This document shows, in pieces, positions 1-8,861 of a stretch of DNA of 64,000 nt. Location: contig CAJTZE010000007.1 of NCBI GenBank assembly GCA_910584265.1, forward strand, positions 1 to 64,000. The letters are read 5' to 3'. The translations under genes were made by a program, and so were the position numbers. The notes under the pieces are model-generated. The model was not told the origin of the DNA, made no database searches, and saw nothing but the letters and a program-made list of their open reading frames with translations. Within the stretch, counting starts at the first letter, position 1. Each line of letters begins with the position of its first letter. Source of the stretch: an uncultured Dorea sp. GTDB taxonomy: Bacteria; Bacillota; Clostridia; Lachnospirales; Lachnospiraceae.

Positions 1-50
1 TAGGTGTGTGCGGCCGCTAAGCCAGAGGCGTGGGAAAGTCCCCGTCCCGG

Positions 51-1322
51 TTACATTGGCAGTAATATCTGAAATCTGCTGCCAGCAGGATAGTTATTTT
101 TTACCATAATGCTTCCTTTCTGCTCTTCCAGAATCTGTCTGGCCAGGTAAAGGCCTACGCCGGCGCCTTCGGTCTCGCCGCTGTGTTCTCCCCGGTAGAA
201 TCTCTGGTATATTTTGTGCTTCTCTTTATCGGGAATGCCCGGACCCTCGTCCATAATTTCTATCAGGATATGTTTGACGAGGCTTTGTACCCGTATGGTG
301 ATCTTCGTTTCTGCCGGAGCATATTTTACTGCATTGTCCAAAACATTTGTAAGAGCTTCTGCCGTCCAGTGCGCATCATGGAGGATGAGAAAGTCTTCTT
401 CCATTTCTACCTGAACAGGCATGGATTTTGTTAACGCCTTTGGATATATCATAGATACGGCGTCCGAAATGGTATCGCGCAGGGATTTCAGTTCCGGCTG
501 AAGCTGTATCATATGCTTCTCAAGCCGTGACAGCTTGATCATCTCATCGAGAAGGCGCTGGAGCCTTGCGATCTCCTGCTCCTCCTGCATGAAAAAGTCC
601 TTCTTTTCTTCCTCTGTCACATAACTGCTGGCTGCCAGCTCATGACTCATGCGCAGCGACGCCAGCGGGGTCTTTAGCTGGTGGGAAATATTGGTGATCA
701 ATGCTTTTGTTTTTTCTTCTTCGCTGCCATATCTGTCCTTCGCATCCTCCATATATATCCCCAATTCCTGTATAGATTCTTCAATCTTCATCCATGCTTC
801 GGTTTCTTCATTACCTGCTGTATCCTTTCTTCCGCATTCTGTCCAAAAACCCTGAAATTCCTTCTCAGAAATTCTGTAATTTCCTCTGCTGAATTTTGTG
901 AGAATTTCATCCAGTTTTTCCAGTTTTCCAAGATAAAATCCGGATTTTGCTTTTTTTCTTCCAGATAACAGCCACAAGGCACTAAGAATTATACCCATAC
1001 TAAGAATACTGATTCCATACAGCCTCCATACTCGGTTCTCTCTTATAATTCTGGTATATACATATCCGTATTTTTCTTCCAACCGGCTCTGTATCTCTTC
1101 TGCTTCTTTGGTCAGCTCTTTGGCCGCTTCTTTATTTTCCCTGCTGCCTTTCACTCCGCTTTTTTCCATAATGCGGATAAGATCTGCCTCTATTTCTGGA
1201 TATAATCTGATTAATTCGGTAATCTGATACCGTCTCTTATTTTCTTCACCCTCCGCATAAATAAAAAAGACAATTGACAGGCACAAAAAAAACACAAGGA
1301 ATACCAGCATATATTTCTTCAT
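51..1322 (-). CDS. Sensor histidine kinase (two-component system)
   Basis: Membrane histidine kinase that should phosphorylate the regulator encoded just upstream. Two hydrophobic segments flank a short charged, helical extracytoplasmic loop. Counting from the chosen Met, the phospho-acceptor His is near residue 214 in the H-box NISHQLKTPLASL, followed by the N-box NVLDNAVKYAP, G1 DEGPGIP and G2 GAGVGLYLA, so the catalytic core is complete. I chose the ATG at 1322 because it overlaps the regulator stop as ATGA; an ATG 24 nt upstream (1346) would also work. The short sensor loop resembles kinases paired with peptide-sensing ABC transporters, but any target would lie beyond the window edge. The stimulus is unknown. 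Confidence 0.93.
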   Translation of the reverse strand: MKKYMLVFLVFFLCLSIVFFIYAEGEENKRRYQITELIRLYPEIEADLIRIMEKSGVKGSRENKEAAKELTKEAEEIQSRLEEKYGYVYTRIIRENRVWRLYGISILSMGIILSALWLLSGRKKAKSGFYLGKLEKLDEILTKFSRGNYRISEKEFQGFWTECGRKDTAGNEETEAWMKIEESIQELGIYMEDAKDRYGSEEEKTKALITNISHQLKTPLASLRMSHELAASSYVTEEEKKDFFMQEEQEIARLQRLLDEMIKLSRLEKHMIQLQPELKSLRDTISDAVSMIYPKALTKSMPVQVEMEEDFLILHDAHWTAEALTNVLDNAVKYAPAETKITIRVQSLVKHILIEIMDEGPGIPDKEKHKIYQRFYRGEHSGETEGAGVGLYLARQILEEQKGSIMVKNNYPAGSRFQILLPM

Positions 1323-1993
1323 TTCCTGTCTACTTTTTCTGTCCATAGATATCCCAAACCTCTTACATTCCCGATGGCTTCTGTCTTTAATTTATTTTTC
1401 AGACGGCTGATATTGACCGGAACAGTATTATCGTCCAGAAACTGACCGTCATACTCCCAGATATGCTCTGTAATATTCTCCTTTGTCACGATCCGCCCTG
1501 CGTGCTCCATCAGATAGACCAAAAGCTTCAGCTCCTTCTTACTTAAAGAAATACTCTCTCCGCCTTTTGTAACACTCATATCCTTCAGAGACACTACAAT
1601 ATCACCGGAGCACAGACGTTCTCCGGTCCGCTCGTTCCTTCTCCGCATCAGGGCTGCCGCCTTTGAAACCAGCACCATCAGGGAAAAGGGCTTTGTCAGG
1701 TAATCATCCGCTCCGGATTCATAGCCATTAACAATGTCAGTCTCCGTATCCATCGCTGTCAGATACATCAGGTAACTGTCTGTTTCCCTCCGCACCTTCG
1801 CGCCAAAGTCAAGCCCGCTGCCATCCGGAAGCATAATGTCACAGATGATCAGCTCATAGCCCTGTTCCTTTAAATATTCTTCCGCCTCCCTTACACAGCA
1901 GGCAGAATCCACCGTATATCCTTCTCTTCGCAACGTCAGGGTTATTCCCTTTCTTAATCCGTCTTCATCTTCCACTATCAGAATCCGTGCCAT
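1319..1993 (-). CDS. OmpR-family response regulator
   Basis: DNA-binding response regulator, partner of the kinase that follows it with an ATGA overlap. The N-terminal receiver domain begins ARILIVEDEDGLRKG (acidic pocket), has the phospho-acceptor Asp in ELIICDIMLPDGSG and the conserved Lys in DYLTKPFS. The C-terminal half is a winged helix of the OmpR/PhoB type ending near RLKNKLKTEAIGNVRGLGY. The start at 1993 is preceded by a strong AGGAGGAGA ribosome binding site; a longer in-frame reading starts at 2020 but would place that site inside the coding sequence. The target promoter is not visible here. Confidence 0.93.
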   Translation of the reverse strand: MARILIVEDEDGLRKGITLTLRREGYTVDSACCVREAEEYLKEQGYELIICDIMLPDGSGLDFGAKVRRETDSYLMYLTAMDTETDIVNGYESGADDYLTKPFSLMVLVSKAAALMRRRNERTGERLCSGDIVVSLKDMSVTKGGESISLSKKELKLLVYLMEHAGRIVTKENITEHIWEYDGQFLDDNTVPVNISRLKNKLKTEAIGNVRGLGYLWTEKVDRK

Positions 1994-2039
1994 CCATTCT
2001 CCTCCTAATACTTCCGTCATAGCCGCCTGATAAATTGAA

Positions 2040-2518
2040 CTAAATTTCCATTAAATCTTCCATCCTGCAACCTAATATTTTTGATAATCTGTAAACCGTC
2101 GCTGCATCAGCCATATTTATTGTATGAAAATTTTTTTCCATTTCTCTCAGAGCTGCCGCATCTATTTCGGCCTGCTCCGCCAATTCTTGTATACTCATGC
2201 TTAATTCCTCGCGGATCTGCTGCAAATAAGTTTTCGTATGCTTTTTCGTAAATATATGATTTACTGTATCAACAAACCGCTCCTCATCAGCCTCATGATG
2301 GGTTGGATACATGCATAATACTTTCTTAATTGATACCGTTCGGGAGATTTATCAATAAAAAACTCTTCTGGCTCAGTCAATTCTTTTCCAGTAATTTTCA
2401 ATACGGTTTCCTTCGCCAGCTCCGCACCGGACATTCCGGCGACGTATCTGGGATTTCCCTTCTCAAACTGTCTGGCTGCTCCAGAAAATAGAAACATGGT
2501 AAAAATATGATTACCCAT
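2040..2518 (-). pseudogene. Broken HTH (XRE-like) regulator with an internal deletion
   Basis: Two overlapping reading frames look like parts of one gene. The first (2518 down to about 2340) starts MGNHIFTMFLFSG and reads into FIDKSPE. The second frame reads VSIKKVLCMYPTHHEADE and ends in a helix-turn-helix domain (SIQELAEQAEIDAAALREME, then LSKILGCRMEDLM). From memory, relatives of about 180 aa carry a conserved segment of roughly 20 residues, YWTGWALAYYQW-like, between SPE and the MYP motif. That segment is missing and the frame changes at the same point, so I infer a deletion of a length not divisible by three near 2335. The second half could still be made as a short HTH protein from an internal start. 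Confidence 0.65.
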
Positions 2519-2556
2519 AAAAATAACTCCTTTTGCTTTTATTCCCCCATTAATGA

Positions 2557-2623
2557 AACGCTAATCAAAGCGTTTCCCACACCGGATTTGCGCTGCGAAG
2601 CCACATTTTCCCCTGCAAATCCG
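2557..2623. terminator. Tandem inverted repeats downstream of the CprK-like kinase gene
   Basis: Two inverted repeats lie between the broken regulator and the kinase gene ending at 2656. One is GAAACGC/GCGTTTC around 2557-2576. The other is a GGATTTGC/GCAAATCC pair at about 2584-2622. They lie just downstream of the minus-strand kinase stop and probably end that transcript, but neither has a strong U-tract. Confidence 0.4.
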
Positions 2624-2655
2624 TGAGCAGGCGCAGACCAGCGCTGATATATGAA

Positions 2656-4077
2656 TTATATCATATTTTCATGGTTTTGTACCGTATCATGCCCGTTTGT
2701 CTGTATATAGATTCCCGCATCATATCCCCCGTTTTCCCTCTGTACAAATTCCAGCCCTCCCCCGTGAGCCTTTGCAATCTGTTCCGTCAGCCTAAGCCCC
2801 ATAATGTGTATGTCAGAATCCGCATTCTCCATATTCTGCACCACGCTTTCCGGAATTCCGGGACCTGTATCCTCCACTAAAAAACGAATACTCCCCTCCT
2901 GCTCCGTCAGGGTAACTGTGATCCGGCACCCTTCCGGATTATGGCGGATGCTGTTTCCGATCAGGTTCCTTACCGCACGCGCCAGCAGTCCTTCATCTGC
3001 AAAGGTACAGACCTGCTCCATTTCTTCCTTCATCACAATTTCAAATTCATACTCTGCGCCCTGCTTTCCTTCCAATCCTTTATTATAGAAATCAGCCACG
3101 CAGCTTCTTGCCAGCGCCGCCGGACAGAGCCTGTTCTTTTTCAGGGGCTGTGCCTGATAGGCAAGCTTCGACGTCAGATTCAGATCTGCGATCAGCCGCC
3201 GGATGATCAGGCTCTGCCTGCGGATATTTTCCGCAAGCATGCGGTTTTTCTCACTTAAGGATTTATCTTTTGATAACCGGTCAGAATGCCCCACGATCAT
3301 AGACAGGGGCGTCCTTATATCGTGGGAAACTCCGGCGATCCATTCTGTTCTGGCCATATCCCTTTTGGCAATAACCCGTCTCTGTGCAAGAAGAAGCTCT
3401 GACGCTTCATTTAACTTTCCGGCCAGGTCTCCCGCCGGTCCCTTCTCCTTCAGACGCACCTCCCTTTCGGCCGCCAGATCCTCAATTCCCTGTGCAACCG
3501 GCTTCATAGAATGATAAAACCGGTATCCAAACCACAAGATAAATAGAACGATTACCAGAAGATTTACCAGAACAAATATTTTGAAATAATCTAACGCATG
3601 TGCCATAAGAACCGATGAAACAACCAGATTGTGACGGGCGATCATGTCCGGACTGCATCCAAATACCAGCAGAAGCTCATCTTTTATCAGTACCTTTACG
3701 GGATAATCCGCAAGATACCATTTGGAAAAGGCCGCCACATCCTGAACGCTGTACTGCTCCGGAATTTCCTCCGGGAGCCTCCATTTCCAGACAGCCGCAC
3801 CCTCCTGATCCAGCGCCATGGCCCAGACAAATTCCGAGCTTTCCAAAAGCTCCATGCCCTTTTTATCCAGCGTATACCCTTCCGCCCCCGCCTGAAATCC
3901 TTCTCCGATCTGCTCCATCAGACGCTGCGATATCCCATAGTATTTATCCGCCCCCTCCTGCCCTGCGGTATAATATCCAATTGCAGTCAGTACTATGCCA
4001 TTGCTGACCAGAATAATCAAAATGATTAATCCTGCCATCAGAGAATAACGGCGGATGATCCGAAACAGACTTTTCAT
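2656..4077 (-). CDS. Sensor histidine kinase, lantibiotic/antimicrobial-peptide sensing type
   Basis: Membrane histidine kinase of 473 aa. It has an N-terminal membrane segment (about 13-35), a loop of about 120 residues outside the cell, a second membrane segment (about 165-185) and a HAMP-like linker. The H-box EWIAGVSHDIRTPLS has His near residue 252, followed by the N-box NLIGNSIRHNPEG and G1 EDTGPGIPE. The H-box wording and the divergent three-gene LanFEG-like exporter match the SpaK/CprK group, which senses lantibiotics and cationic peptides; that function is inferred from family and context. It is translated 7 nt after its response regulator. Confidence 0.9.
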   Translation of the reverse strand: MKSLFRIIRRYSLMAGLIILIILVSNGIVLTAIGYYTAGQEGADKYYGISQRLMEQIGEGFQAGAEGYTLDKKGMELLESSEFVWAMALDQEGAAVWKWRLPEEIPEQYSVQDVAAFSKWYLADYPVKVLIKDELLLVFGCSPDMIARHNLVVSSVLMAHALDYFKIFVLVNLLVIVLFILWFGYRFYHSMKPVAQGIEDLAAEREVRLKEKGPAGDLAGKLNEASELLLAQRRVIAKRDMARTEWIAGVSHDIRTPLSMIVGHSDRLSKDKSLSEKNRMLAENIRRQSLIIRRLIADLNLTSKLAYQAQPLKKNRLCPAALARSCVADFYNKGLEGKQGAEYEFEIVMKEEMEQVCTFADEGLLARAVRNLIGNSIRHNPEGCRITVTLTEQEGSIRFLVEDTGPGIPESVVQNMENADSDIHIMGLRLTEQIAKAHGGGLEFVQRENGGYDAGIYIQTNGHDTVQNHENMI

Positions 4078-4084
4078 AACCCAT

Positions 4085-4792
4085 TTACTCCTTTACCAGA
4101 CGATACCCCAGTCCCCTTGCCGTCAGGATCCATCTGGGATGGGACGGGTCTTCCTCCAGCTTTTCCCGCAGATGCCGGATGTGTACCATCAGCGTATTTT
4201 CATAGCCGTAGTAGGAATCTCCCCAGACAGCGGCGCACAGAGCGTCAAAGGTCACAATCCTGCCCCGGTTCTCATTCAGCTTCGTAAGGAGCATAAGCTC
4301 CTTGGCAGTTAACGGCACCTCTTTTTCCTGATACCTGACTACGGCCCGCTCAGGCAGGATTTCCCGCTCCCCCAGAAAAAAGCTTTTCTCTCTTTCTTTC
4401 TGCAGCTCCGGTACATGGTACGTTCTCTTTAAAATAACGTTAATCCGAAGCGCCAGCTCCTCCGGCAGAAACGGCTTCGTCATATAATCATCCGCCCCCA
4501 GGCCAAGCCCATAGAGCCGGTCTGCGTCCTCATCCTTTGCCGACAGAAAGAGAATCGGCACATCGGATCTCTCCCGTATTTTCCCAAACAGCGAGAAACC
4601 GTCTTCTCCCGGAAGCATAATATCAAGGATTACCATATCCGGCTGCTCCCTCTCAAATAATCCCAGTGCTTCCCTGGCATTTCCCACAGAAATAATTTTC
4701 GTATAGCCGTTTTCCCTTAAAATAGCGTCGATCATTTTCCGGATTCCCCTATGGTCATCCACAGCCATAATCTTACGTTCAAACAATTCCAC
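4085..4792 (-). CDS. OmpR-family response regulator (SpaR/CprR-like)
   Basis: Response regulator of 235 aa with a receiver domain (acidic pair in AVDDHRGIRK, phospho-acceptor Asp in DMVILDIMLPGEDG, Lys in DYMTKPF) and a C-terminal winged helix ending HPRWILTARGLGYRLV. It begins a two-gene operon with the kinase that follows and diverges from the exporter operon at 4956. The 163-bp gap between them contains four evenly phased boxes that would suit binding of an OmpR-type dimer array, so the exporter genes are the likely target. Confidence 0.93.
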   Translation of the reverse strand: MELFERKIMAVDDHRGIRKMIDAILRENGYTKIISVGNAREALGLFEREQPDMVILDIMLPGEDGFSLFGKIRERSDVPILFLSAKDEDADRLYGLGLGADDYMTKPFLPEELALRINVILKRTYHVPELQKEREKSFFLGEREILPERAVVRYQEKEVPLTAKELMLLTKLNENRGRIVTFDALCAAVWGDSYYGYENTLMVHIRHLREKLEEDPSHPRWILTARGLGYRLVKE

Positions 4793-4858
4793 TGTATCTC
4801 ACCTCACCGTTTTATTATAATTCTGCTTTCTGCATATTCCAATCCTGCCAGGTCAAAT

Positions 4859-4902
4859 TTAAGCTAAAAATAAGGTTAGATTAAGTCTCAGATAAGGGAA
4901 CG
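4859..4902 (+). promoter_or_regulatory. Four 11-bp direct repeats, probable response-regulator binding array
   Basis: The pentamer WTAAG (TTAAG or ATAAG) occurs at 4859, 4870, 4881 and 4892, exactly 11 bp apart, so all four copies fall on one DNA face. OmpR-family regulators typically bind direct repeats about one helical turn apart. The array ends five bases before a -10 like hexamer (TATACT, 4907-4912), and there is no good -35 at the proper distance. This arrangement is expected of a promoter needing an activator. The likely binder is the regulator encoded divergently at 4792. Confidence 0.65.
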
Positions 4903-4906
4903 CCCT

Positions 4907-4948
4907 TATACTGGAACTGTTAATGATAACAGACATATAAGGAGGAGA
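4907..4948 (+). promoter_or_regulatory. Promoter -10 and ribosome binding site of the exporter operon
   Basis: A TATACT -10 like hexamer at 4907-4912 is followed by a strong AAGGAGGAGA ribosome binding site (about 4939-4948), seven bases before the ATG at 4956. The -35 region holds no consensus hexamer but overlaps the WTAAG boxes. Confidence 0.5.
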
Positions 4949-4955
4949 TGATACT

Positions 4956-5870
4956 ATGAGACCTGTAATCACTACAGAAGCTCTCACCAAACAATATGGA
5001 AACAAAACAGTAGTAAACCAGCTTGACCTGTCGGTTCCCGCAGGCAGCATCTATGGCTTCTTAGGTCCTAACGGAGCCGGGAAATCCACTACCATCAAGC
5101 TGCTTCTGGGGCTCGTTAAGGCTGATTCCGGAAGCATGAGACTGTTAGACCGGGAGATTACAGATAAAAACCGCCTTTCCATCCTGTCCCAGATCGGCTC
5201 ACTCATTGAAGCCCCTGCTTATTACGGGCATTTAAGCGGACAGGAAAATTTACAGATTATCTGTACGCTGAAGGATGTTCCCGAAACAGAAATCAGCCGG
5301 GTACTAAGGATCGTGCGCATGGAAGAGCAGAAGGATAAAAAGGTCCGGCAGTATTCCCTCGGCATGAAGCAGCGGCTGGGTCTAGCCGCCGCATTGATCG
5401 GAAATCCCAGGCTTCTGCTTTTGGATGAGCCGACCAACGGGCTTGACCCTGCCGGAATCCAGGAAATGCGGGAATTGATCTGCTCACTTCCAAAGCAGTA
5501 CGGCATGACGGTTTTGATTTCCAGCCATTTGTTAAGCGAGATAGACCAGATGGCAGACCATGTAGGCATCATTGACAAGGGACAGCTTATTTTTCAGGAT
5601 ACCCTTTCCTGCCTTCATGAACACAGCGGTACCCGGCTTCTGCTGCGTACCGACAATGACAAAGCGGCTCTCCAATTGCTAAAGCGCTCCCGGATTCCCG
5701 CAGAGCTAAAAGACGGGAAGCTCTATCTGCGCGTTCTGGAGGACAAAGCTGTGATCCATGCCGTATCCGCTCTTGTAAATGCCGGCATCGGCATTCTGCG
5801 CATAAACGAACTGCAGATGAGCCTAGAGGACATCTTCCTGCATCTGACCGGAAGGCAGGTGAGCCTATGA
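4956..5870 (+). CDS. ABC transporter ATP-binding protein, lantibiotic-protection (LanF/CprA-like)
   Basis: ATPase subunit of a three-gene ABC exporter, 304 aa. Walker A GPNGAGKST lies at about residues 37-45, the signature YSLGMKQRLG in the middle and Walker B LLLLDEPTNGLD after it. The next part contains the H-loop in VLISSHLLSEID, and a C-terminal extension of about 80 residues is typical of the BcrA/LanF branch. It overlaps the next gene by 4 nt (ATGA). With the two permeases and the divergent two-component system, it probably expels or shields against lantibiotics or similar peptides at the membrane; bacitracin-type resistance is the main alternative. Confidence 0.93.
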   Translation: MRPVITTEALTKQYGNKTVVNQLDLSVPAGSIYGFLGPNGAGKSTTIKLLLGLVKADSGSMRLLDREITDKNRLSILSQIGSLIEAPAYYGHLSGQENLQIICTLKDVPETEISRVLRIVRMEEQKDKKVRQYSLGMKQRLGLAAALIGNPRLLLLDEPTNGLDPAGIQEMRELICSLPKQYGMTVLISSHLLSEIDQMADHVGIIDKGQLIFQDTLSCLHEHSGTRLLLRTDNDKAALQLLKRSRIPAELKDGKLYLRVLEDKAVIHAVSALVNAGIGILRINELQMSLEDIFLHLTGRQVSL

Positions 5871-6631
5871 GTTCCTCATTTATCAGACAATTGCGGGCCG
5901 AACATCAGAAAGGACGCAGACGGCATCTACTTCTGATTCCCTTTATTTTCCTGTTATTTCAGATCCTCTGGGCGTTCTGGCAGCTGAATTACGCCGATCA
6001 GGAGGAGCTTAGCAGCGGTTATCTGCTGCTGTTCCATCATCTGCCTATGATGAATACCCTCCTGCTTCCCATGATGACCGCCGTGACTGCCAGCAGGCTT
6101 TGTGATATGGAAATCAAGGGGGATACCTTAAAGCTCCTCTACACCATACAGGAACAGACCAGCCTTTACGACTGCAAATATCTGACAGGGTTAAGCTATC
6201 TGGCCGCTTTTACCATTGGACAGGGGCTTCTCATTCCGGGCCTGGGCATGTCCTATCACTTCGGGGAACCGTTGAAATGGCCCATGCTTCTAGAGCATCT
6301 GGCTGTCACCTTTTCGGTAAGCGCCGCGCTGCTTGCAATCCAGCAGACCCTGTCGCTCTTATCCGCAAGCCAGATCCTGCCCCTTGCAGCAGGGCTTGTT
6401 GGATGCTTTCTAGGTCTATTTTCCCTGTTTTTCCCGGCTCCCATTGCCCGGTTATTTATCTGGGGATACTATGCCGCCTTTCCAGCCGCGGCGATGGACT
6501 GGGAGCGCGATACGAGAATTGTACATTATTATGAAGTGTCGTTTCCGGCGGCCGGCTTTCTTCTATTTCTGGCAGCCGCCATAGCCATATATCTGCTGTG
6601 CAGAACCATTACCGCAAGAAAGGAAGTGTAA
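5867..6631 (+). CDS. ABC permease, lantibiotic-immunity type (LanE/CprB-like)
   Basis: Membrane subunit of 254 aa with about six hydrophobic segments: near residues 20-40 and 55-75, four more from about 105 on, and a basic C-terminus (LLCRTITARKEV). The size, the N-terminal FIRQLRAEHQKGRRRHLL segment and its position between the ATPase and a second 244-aa permease fit the MutE/EpiE family. Its start overlaps the ATPase stop as ATGA, implying translational coupling. The substrate is not shown by sequence. Confidence 0.82.
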   Translation: MSSSFIRQLRAEHQKGRRRHLLLIPFIFLLFQILWAFWQLNYADQEELSSGYLLLFHHLPMMNTLLLPMMTAVTASRLCDMEIKGDTLKLLYTIQEQTSLYDCKYLTGLSYLAAFTIGQGLLIPGLGMSYHFGEPLKWPMLLEHLAVTFSVSAALLAIQQTLSLLSASQILPLAAGLVGCFLGLFSLFFPAPIARLFIWGYYAAFPAAAMDWERDTRIVHYYEVSFPAAGFLLFLAAAIAIYLLCRTITARKEV

Positions 6632-6635
6632 GAAT

Positions 6636-7370
6636 ATGATGCTGTTACGCTGTATCAGATCGGAAAACAAAAAGCTTCGGCATTCCCTTATCTTTCCGGC
6701 CTGTATCGTCATCCCGGCGATACCGGCTGTGATGGGAACCTTTAATTATATGCAGAATACAGAAATCCTTACCCAGCAGTGGTATTCCCTCTGGACACAG
6801 CATACGCTGTTTTACGCCAGCTTCTTCTATGCTCCGCTGATCGCCCTCTACTGCTCGTATCTCTGGAGGCTGGAGCATCGGAATAACAACTGGAATGTAT
6901 TTATGACCGCCCCGGTATCCATTCCCTGTCTCTATTTTGGAAAGCTTGCCGTTATATTCCGGGTGACGCTCATCACCCAGCTATGGGTAGGAATCCTGTA
7001 CGTACTCTGTGGGAAATCCGTGGGACTTCCGGGCTTCTGCCCCGCAGATATCTGCTTCTGGCTGCTCCGGGGAACCCTGGCCGCCGCCGCGATCGGCGCG
7101 CTGCAGCTTTTCCTGTCCATGGTAATACGGAGCTTTTCCATGCCAATCGGCATCGCACTGATCGGCAGCGTCCTTGGAATGATGATTTCCAACAAAGGAC
7201 TGGGGCTCTACTGGCCCTACAGCCTGATGCTAATGGGAATGAATTCTAATAAAACGAAAGACGCCCTGAGCGGGAACTCCCTTCCATTTATCCTGTCCAC
7301 ACTGGTCTTCTTTCTGATATTTTACCTGACAGCCATCCGCATACTCCGGACTAGAGATGTACACACATAG
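6636..7370 (+). CDS. ABC permease, lantibiotic-immunity type (LanG/CprC-like)
   Basis: Second membrane subunit, 244 aa, starting 5 nt after the previous gene behind an AAGGAAG site. It begins MMLLRCIRSENKKLRHSL, a cytoplasmic amphipathic start shared with its partner, and has about six hydrophobic stretches with the last at the C-terminus. The pair of unequal, weakly similar permeases plus one ATPase is the LanFEG layout. No precursor peptide or modification enzymes for a lantibiotic are nearby, so the system looks like stand-alone resistance, not self-immunity of a producer. Confidence 0.82.
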   Translation: MMLLRCIRSENKKLRHSLIFPACIVIPAIPAVMGTFNYMQNTEILTQQWYSLWTQHTLFYASFFYAPLIALYCSYLWRLEHRNNNWNVFMTAPVSIPCLYFGKLAVIFRVTLITQLWVGILYVLCGKSVGLPGFCPADICFWLLRGTLAAAAIGALQLFLSMVIRSFSMPIGIALIGSVLGMMISNKGLGLYWPYSLMLMGMNSNKTKDALSGNSLPFILSTLVFFLIFYLTAIRILRTRDVHT

Positions 7371-7392
7371 ATGCTATTTCCTTTACAAAACA

Positions 7393-7444
7393 GGCGGGGC
7401 GGTACCGGCGGTTATGATAAATCCCATATTCCCGCCGTCCGCCC
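7393..7444. terminator. GC-rich inverted repeat between convergent genes
   Basis: GGGGCGG plus CGGCGG near the left end can pair with CCGCCG and CCGCCCC near the right end. The repeat sits between the end of the exporter operon (7370) and the end of a minus-strand HTH gene (7480), so it probably stops transcription from one or both sides. There is no long T-run. Confidence 0.45.
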
Positions 7445-7479
7445 CGGTGAAATCCGATATGACAGATAATGCATATCTT

Positions 7480-7932
7480 TTATGATCTGTTAGTAAAGCT
7501 CCTTGCCCAGACAAAAATAATAATTGCGGCCGCAATAAGTAATTCTGCAAAAATGACAGAGGCATTCCAGATTTCAAAATAATAATGCCCGATAAAATAA
7601 ACCGCAAAATAGATCAGCAGGATACCCGCTGTATACATCATATTTTTAAAGATGCGGGTACGCTTCTGTTCTCTGGCGATTAGCCGCTTCTGCTGCTGTT
7701 CCAGTATCTCTGTCTTAACTGATAACTCATCGAACTCCGACGGCTTTAGCAGATAATCCATGGTAACGTCAAATACCCTGCTTAATTCTACAAGCTTATT
7801 TGCCTCTGGTATCACCTGCCCGGTTTCCCACTTTGAAATAGACTGCCTTGAAACATTCAGCCGTTCCGCTAACTGCTCCTGTGTTAACTCCCTGCTCTTA
7901 CGCAATGCTATAAGTTTTTCTGCGAACTCCAT
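7480..7932 (-). CDS. XRE-family HTH regulator with C-terminal membrane segments
   Basis: A 150-aa protein with an N-terminal Cro/CI-type helix-turn-helix ([19 protein letters not shown], then [14 protein letters not shown]), a charged linker with a glutamine/arginine-rich stretch, and two C-terminal hydrophobic helices ([18 protein letters not shown] and a second ending [10 protein letters not shown]). This makes it a membrane-tethered regulator. The start at 7932 is fixed by an AAAGGAGG site; the reading frame is open further upstream but overlaps the neighbouring gene. It lies tail to tail with the exporter operon. Its target is unknown. Confidence 0.88.
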   Translation of the reverse strand: MEFAEKLIALRKSRELTQEQLAERLNVSRQSISKWETGQVIPEANKLVELSRVFDVTMDYLLKPSEFDELSVKTEILEQQQKRLIAREQKRTRIFKNMMYTAGILLIYFAVYFIGHYYFEIWNASVIFAELLIAAAIIIFVWARSFTNRS

Positions 7933-8045
7933 ATGTGTTCCTCCTTTATGTTTTTGTGCATTAATCTTAGCAAGATATACATTAGCATTCCAGCAAGCAT
8001 GGTTTACAACTGCATGGCAAATGGTAGAATATAGCCCCCAGCCGA

Positions 8046-8636
8046 CTATCTTCCTGCCGCCGCCACTGAAAATATGATGCTGTAGGCCAAAATACACCAT
8101 GGCTTCCCGAGCACAATGATTGCCGCAAATTTTCGAGAGCTCATTTTTGTGACCCCTGTAAAATAGCAGAAATAGTCGTCCGGGAACAAAGGAAGGAGCA
8201 TCACAAGAAATAGCACTGCCGTATAGAACCGGCTCTCCGCCGCCCAGGAAGACAGCTTCTCATATTTCTTTCCGGGAAACATCTTGGCCACAAGACCGCT
8301 TCCATATTTTCTGGCAAGCAGGAAAGCCGCCATGGAACCGACAGATATACCGATATAATTGCACCAAAAGCCGCCCATCATCCCAAATAGGACTGCTCCC
8401 GCGGCACAGCCCAAGGCTCCCGGCAGGATGGGAAATACCACCTGCGCCATCTGGATAACCATAAGAATGCAAGGCGCCATAAGCCCAAAGCCTGCAATAT
8501 ACTGACGCAGCGTCTCCACTGAGTCAAATTTTCCATCCATATATGCTCTAAAAAGCCATACGCAGATGCCAAAGCATGCTGCGAGCATTCCCAATGCCGT
8601 CCAGCGTTTTAAAAAATCCATCCGTCTCTCTGTCAT
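8046..8636 (-). CDS. TVP38/TMEM64-family (VTT domain) membrane protein
   Basis: Polytopic membrane protein of 196 aa related to the DedA/VTT superfamily. Visible signs are the amphipathic motif region [25 protein letters not shown], split here as a Gly/Pro-rich re-entrant stretch, then [10 protein letters not shown] and a later [15 protein letters not shown] segment typical of the family. Family members act in lipid transport or membrane homeostasis in other organisms; the role here is unknown. An in-frame Met five codons downstream is an alternative start. It ends only 114 nt upstream of the HTH regulator start. Confidence 0.85.
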   Translation of the reverse strand: MTERRMDFLKRWTALGMLAACFGICVWLFRAYMDGKFDSVETLRQYIAGFGLMAPCILMVIQMAQVVFPILPGALGCAAGAVLFGMMGGFWCNYIGISVGSMAAFLLARKYGSGLVAKMFPGKKYEKLSSWAAESRFYTAVLFLVMLLPLFPDDYFCYFTGVTKMSSRKFAAIIVLGKPWCILAYSIIFSVAAAGR

Positions 8637-8861
8637 ATTTTTTACCGCCCTTATCCTTATTCGTACAGTAATCGGATTTCCTTCACTCCCCTAGTACTAA
8701 AATCTATTATCTCGAAAATATCTTAATAATTATCAATGGAAAATCTTAAACCTTTCTAAAAATTGAGCTGCGTCAAAAAATATGAAGATGACTATTGTAT
8801 TTTCGTCTTACTTTACATAAATAAAGGCGGCAAAAATGTTACCGCTTACCTTCTCCACCTT

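Noticed and set aside
1..50. Window start with a GC-rich stretch as a terminator
   Set aside because: No convincing stem with matching arms could be drawn within the available bases.
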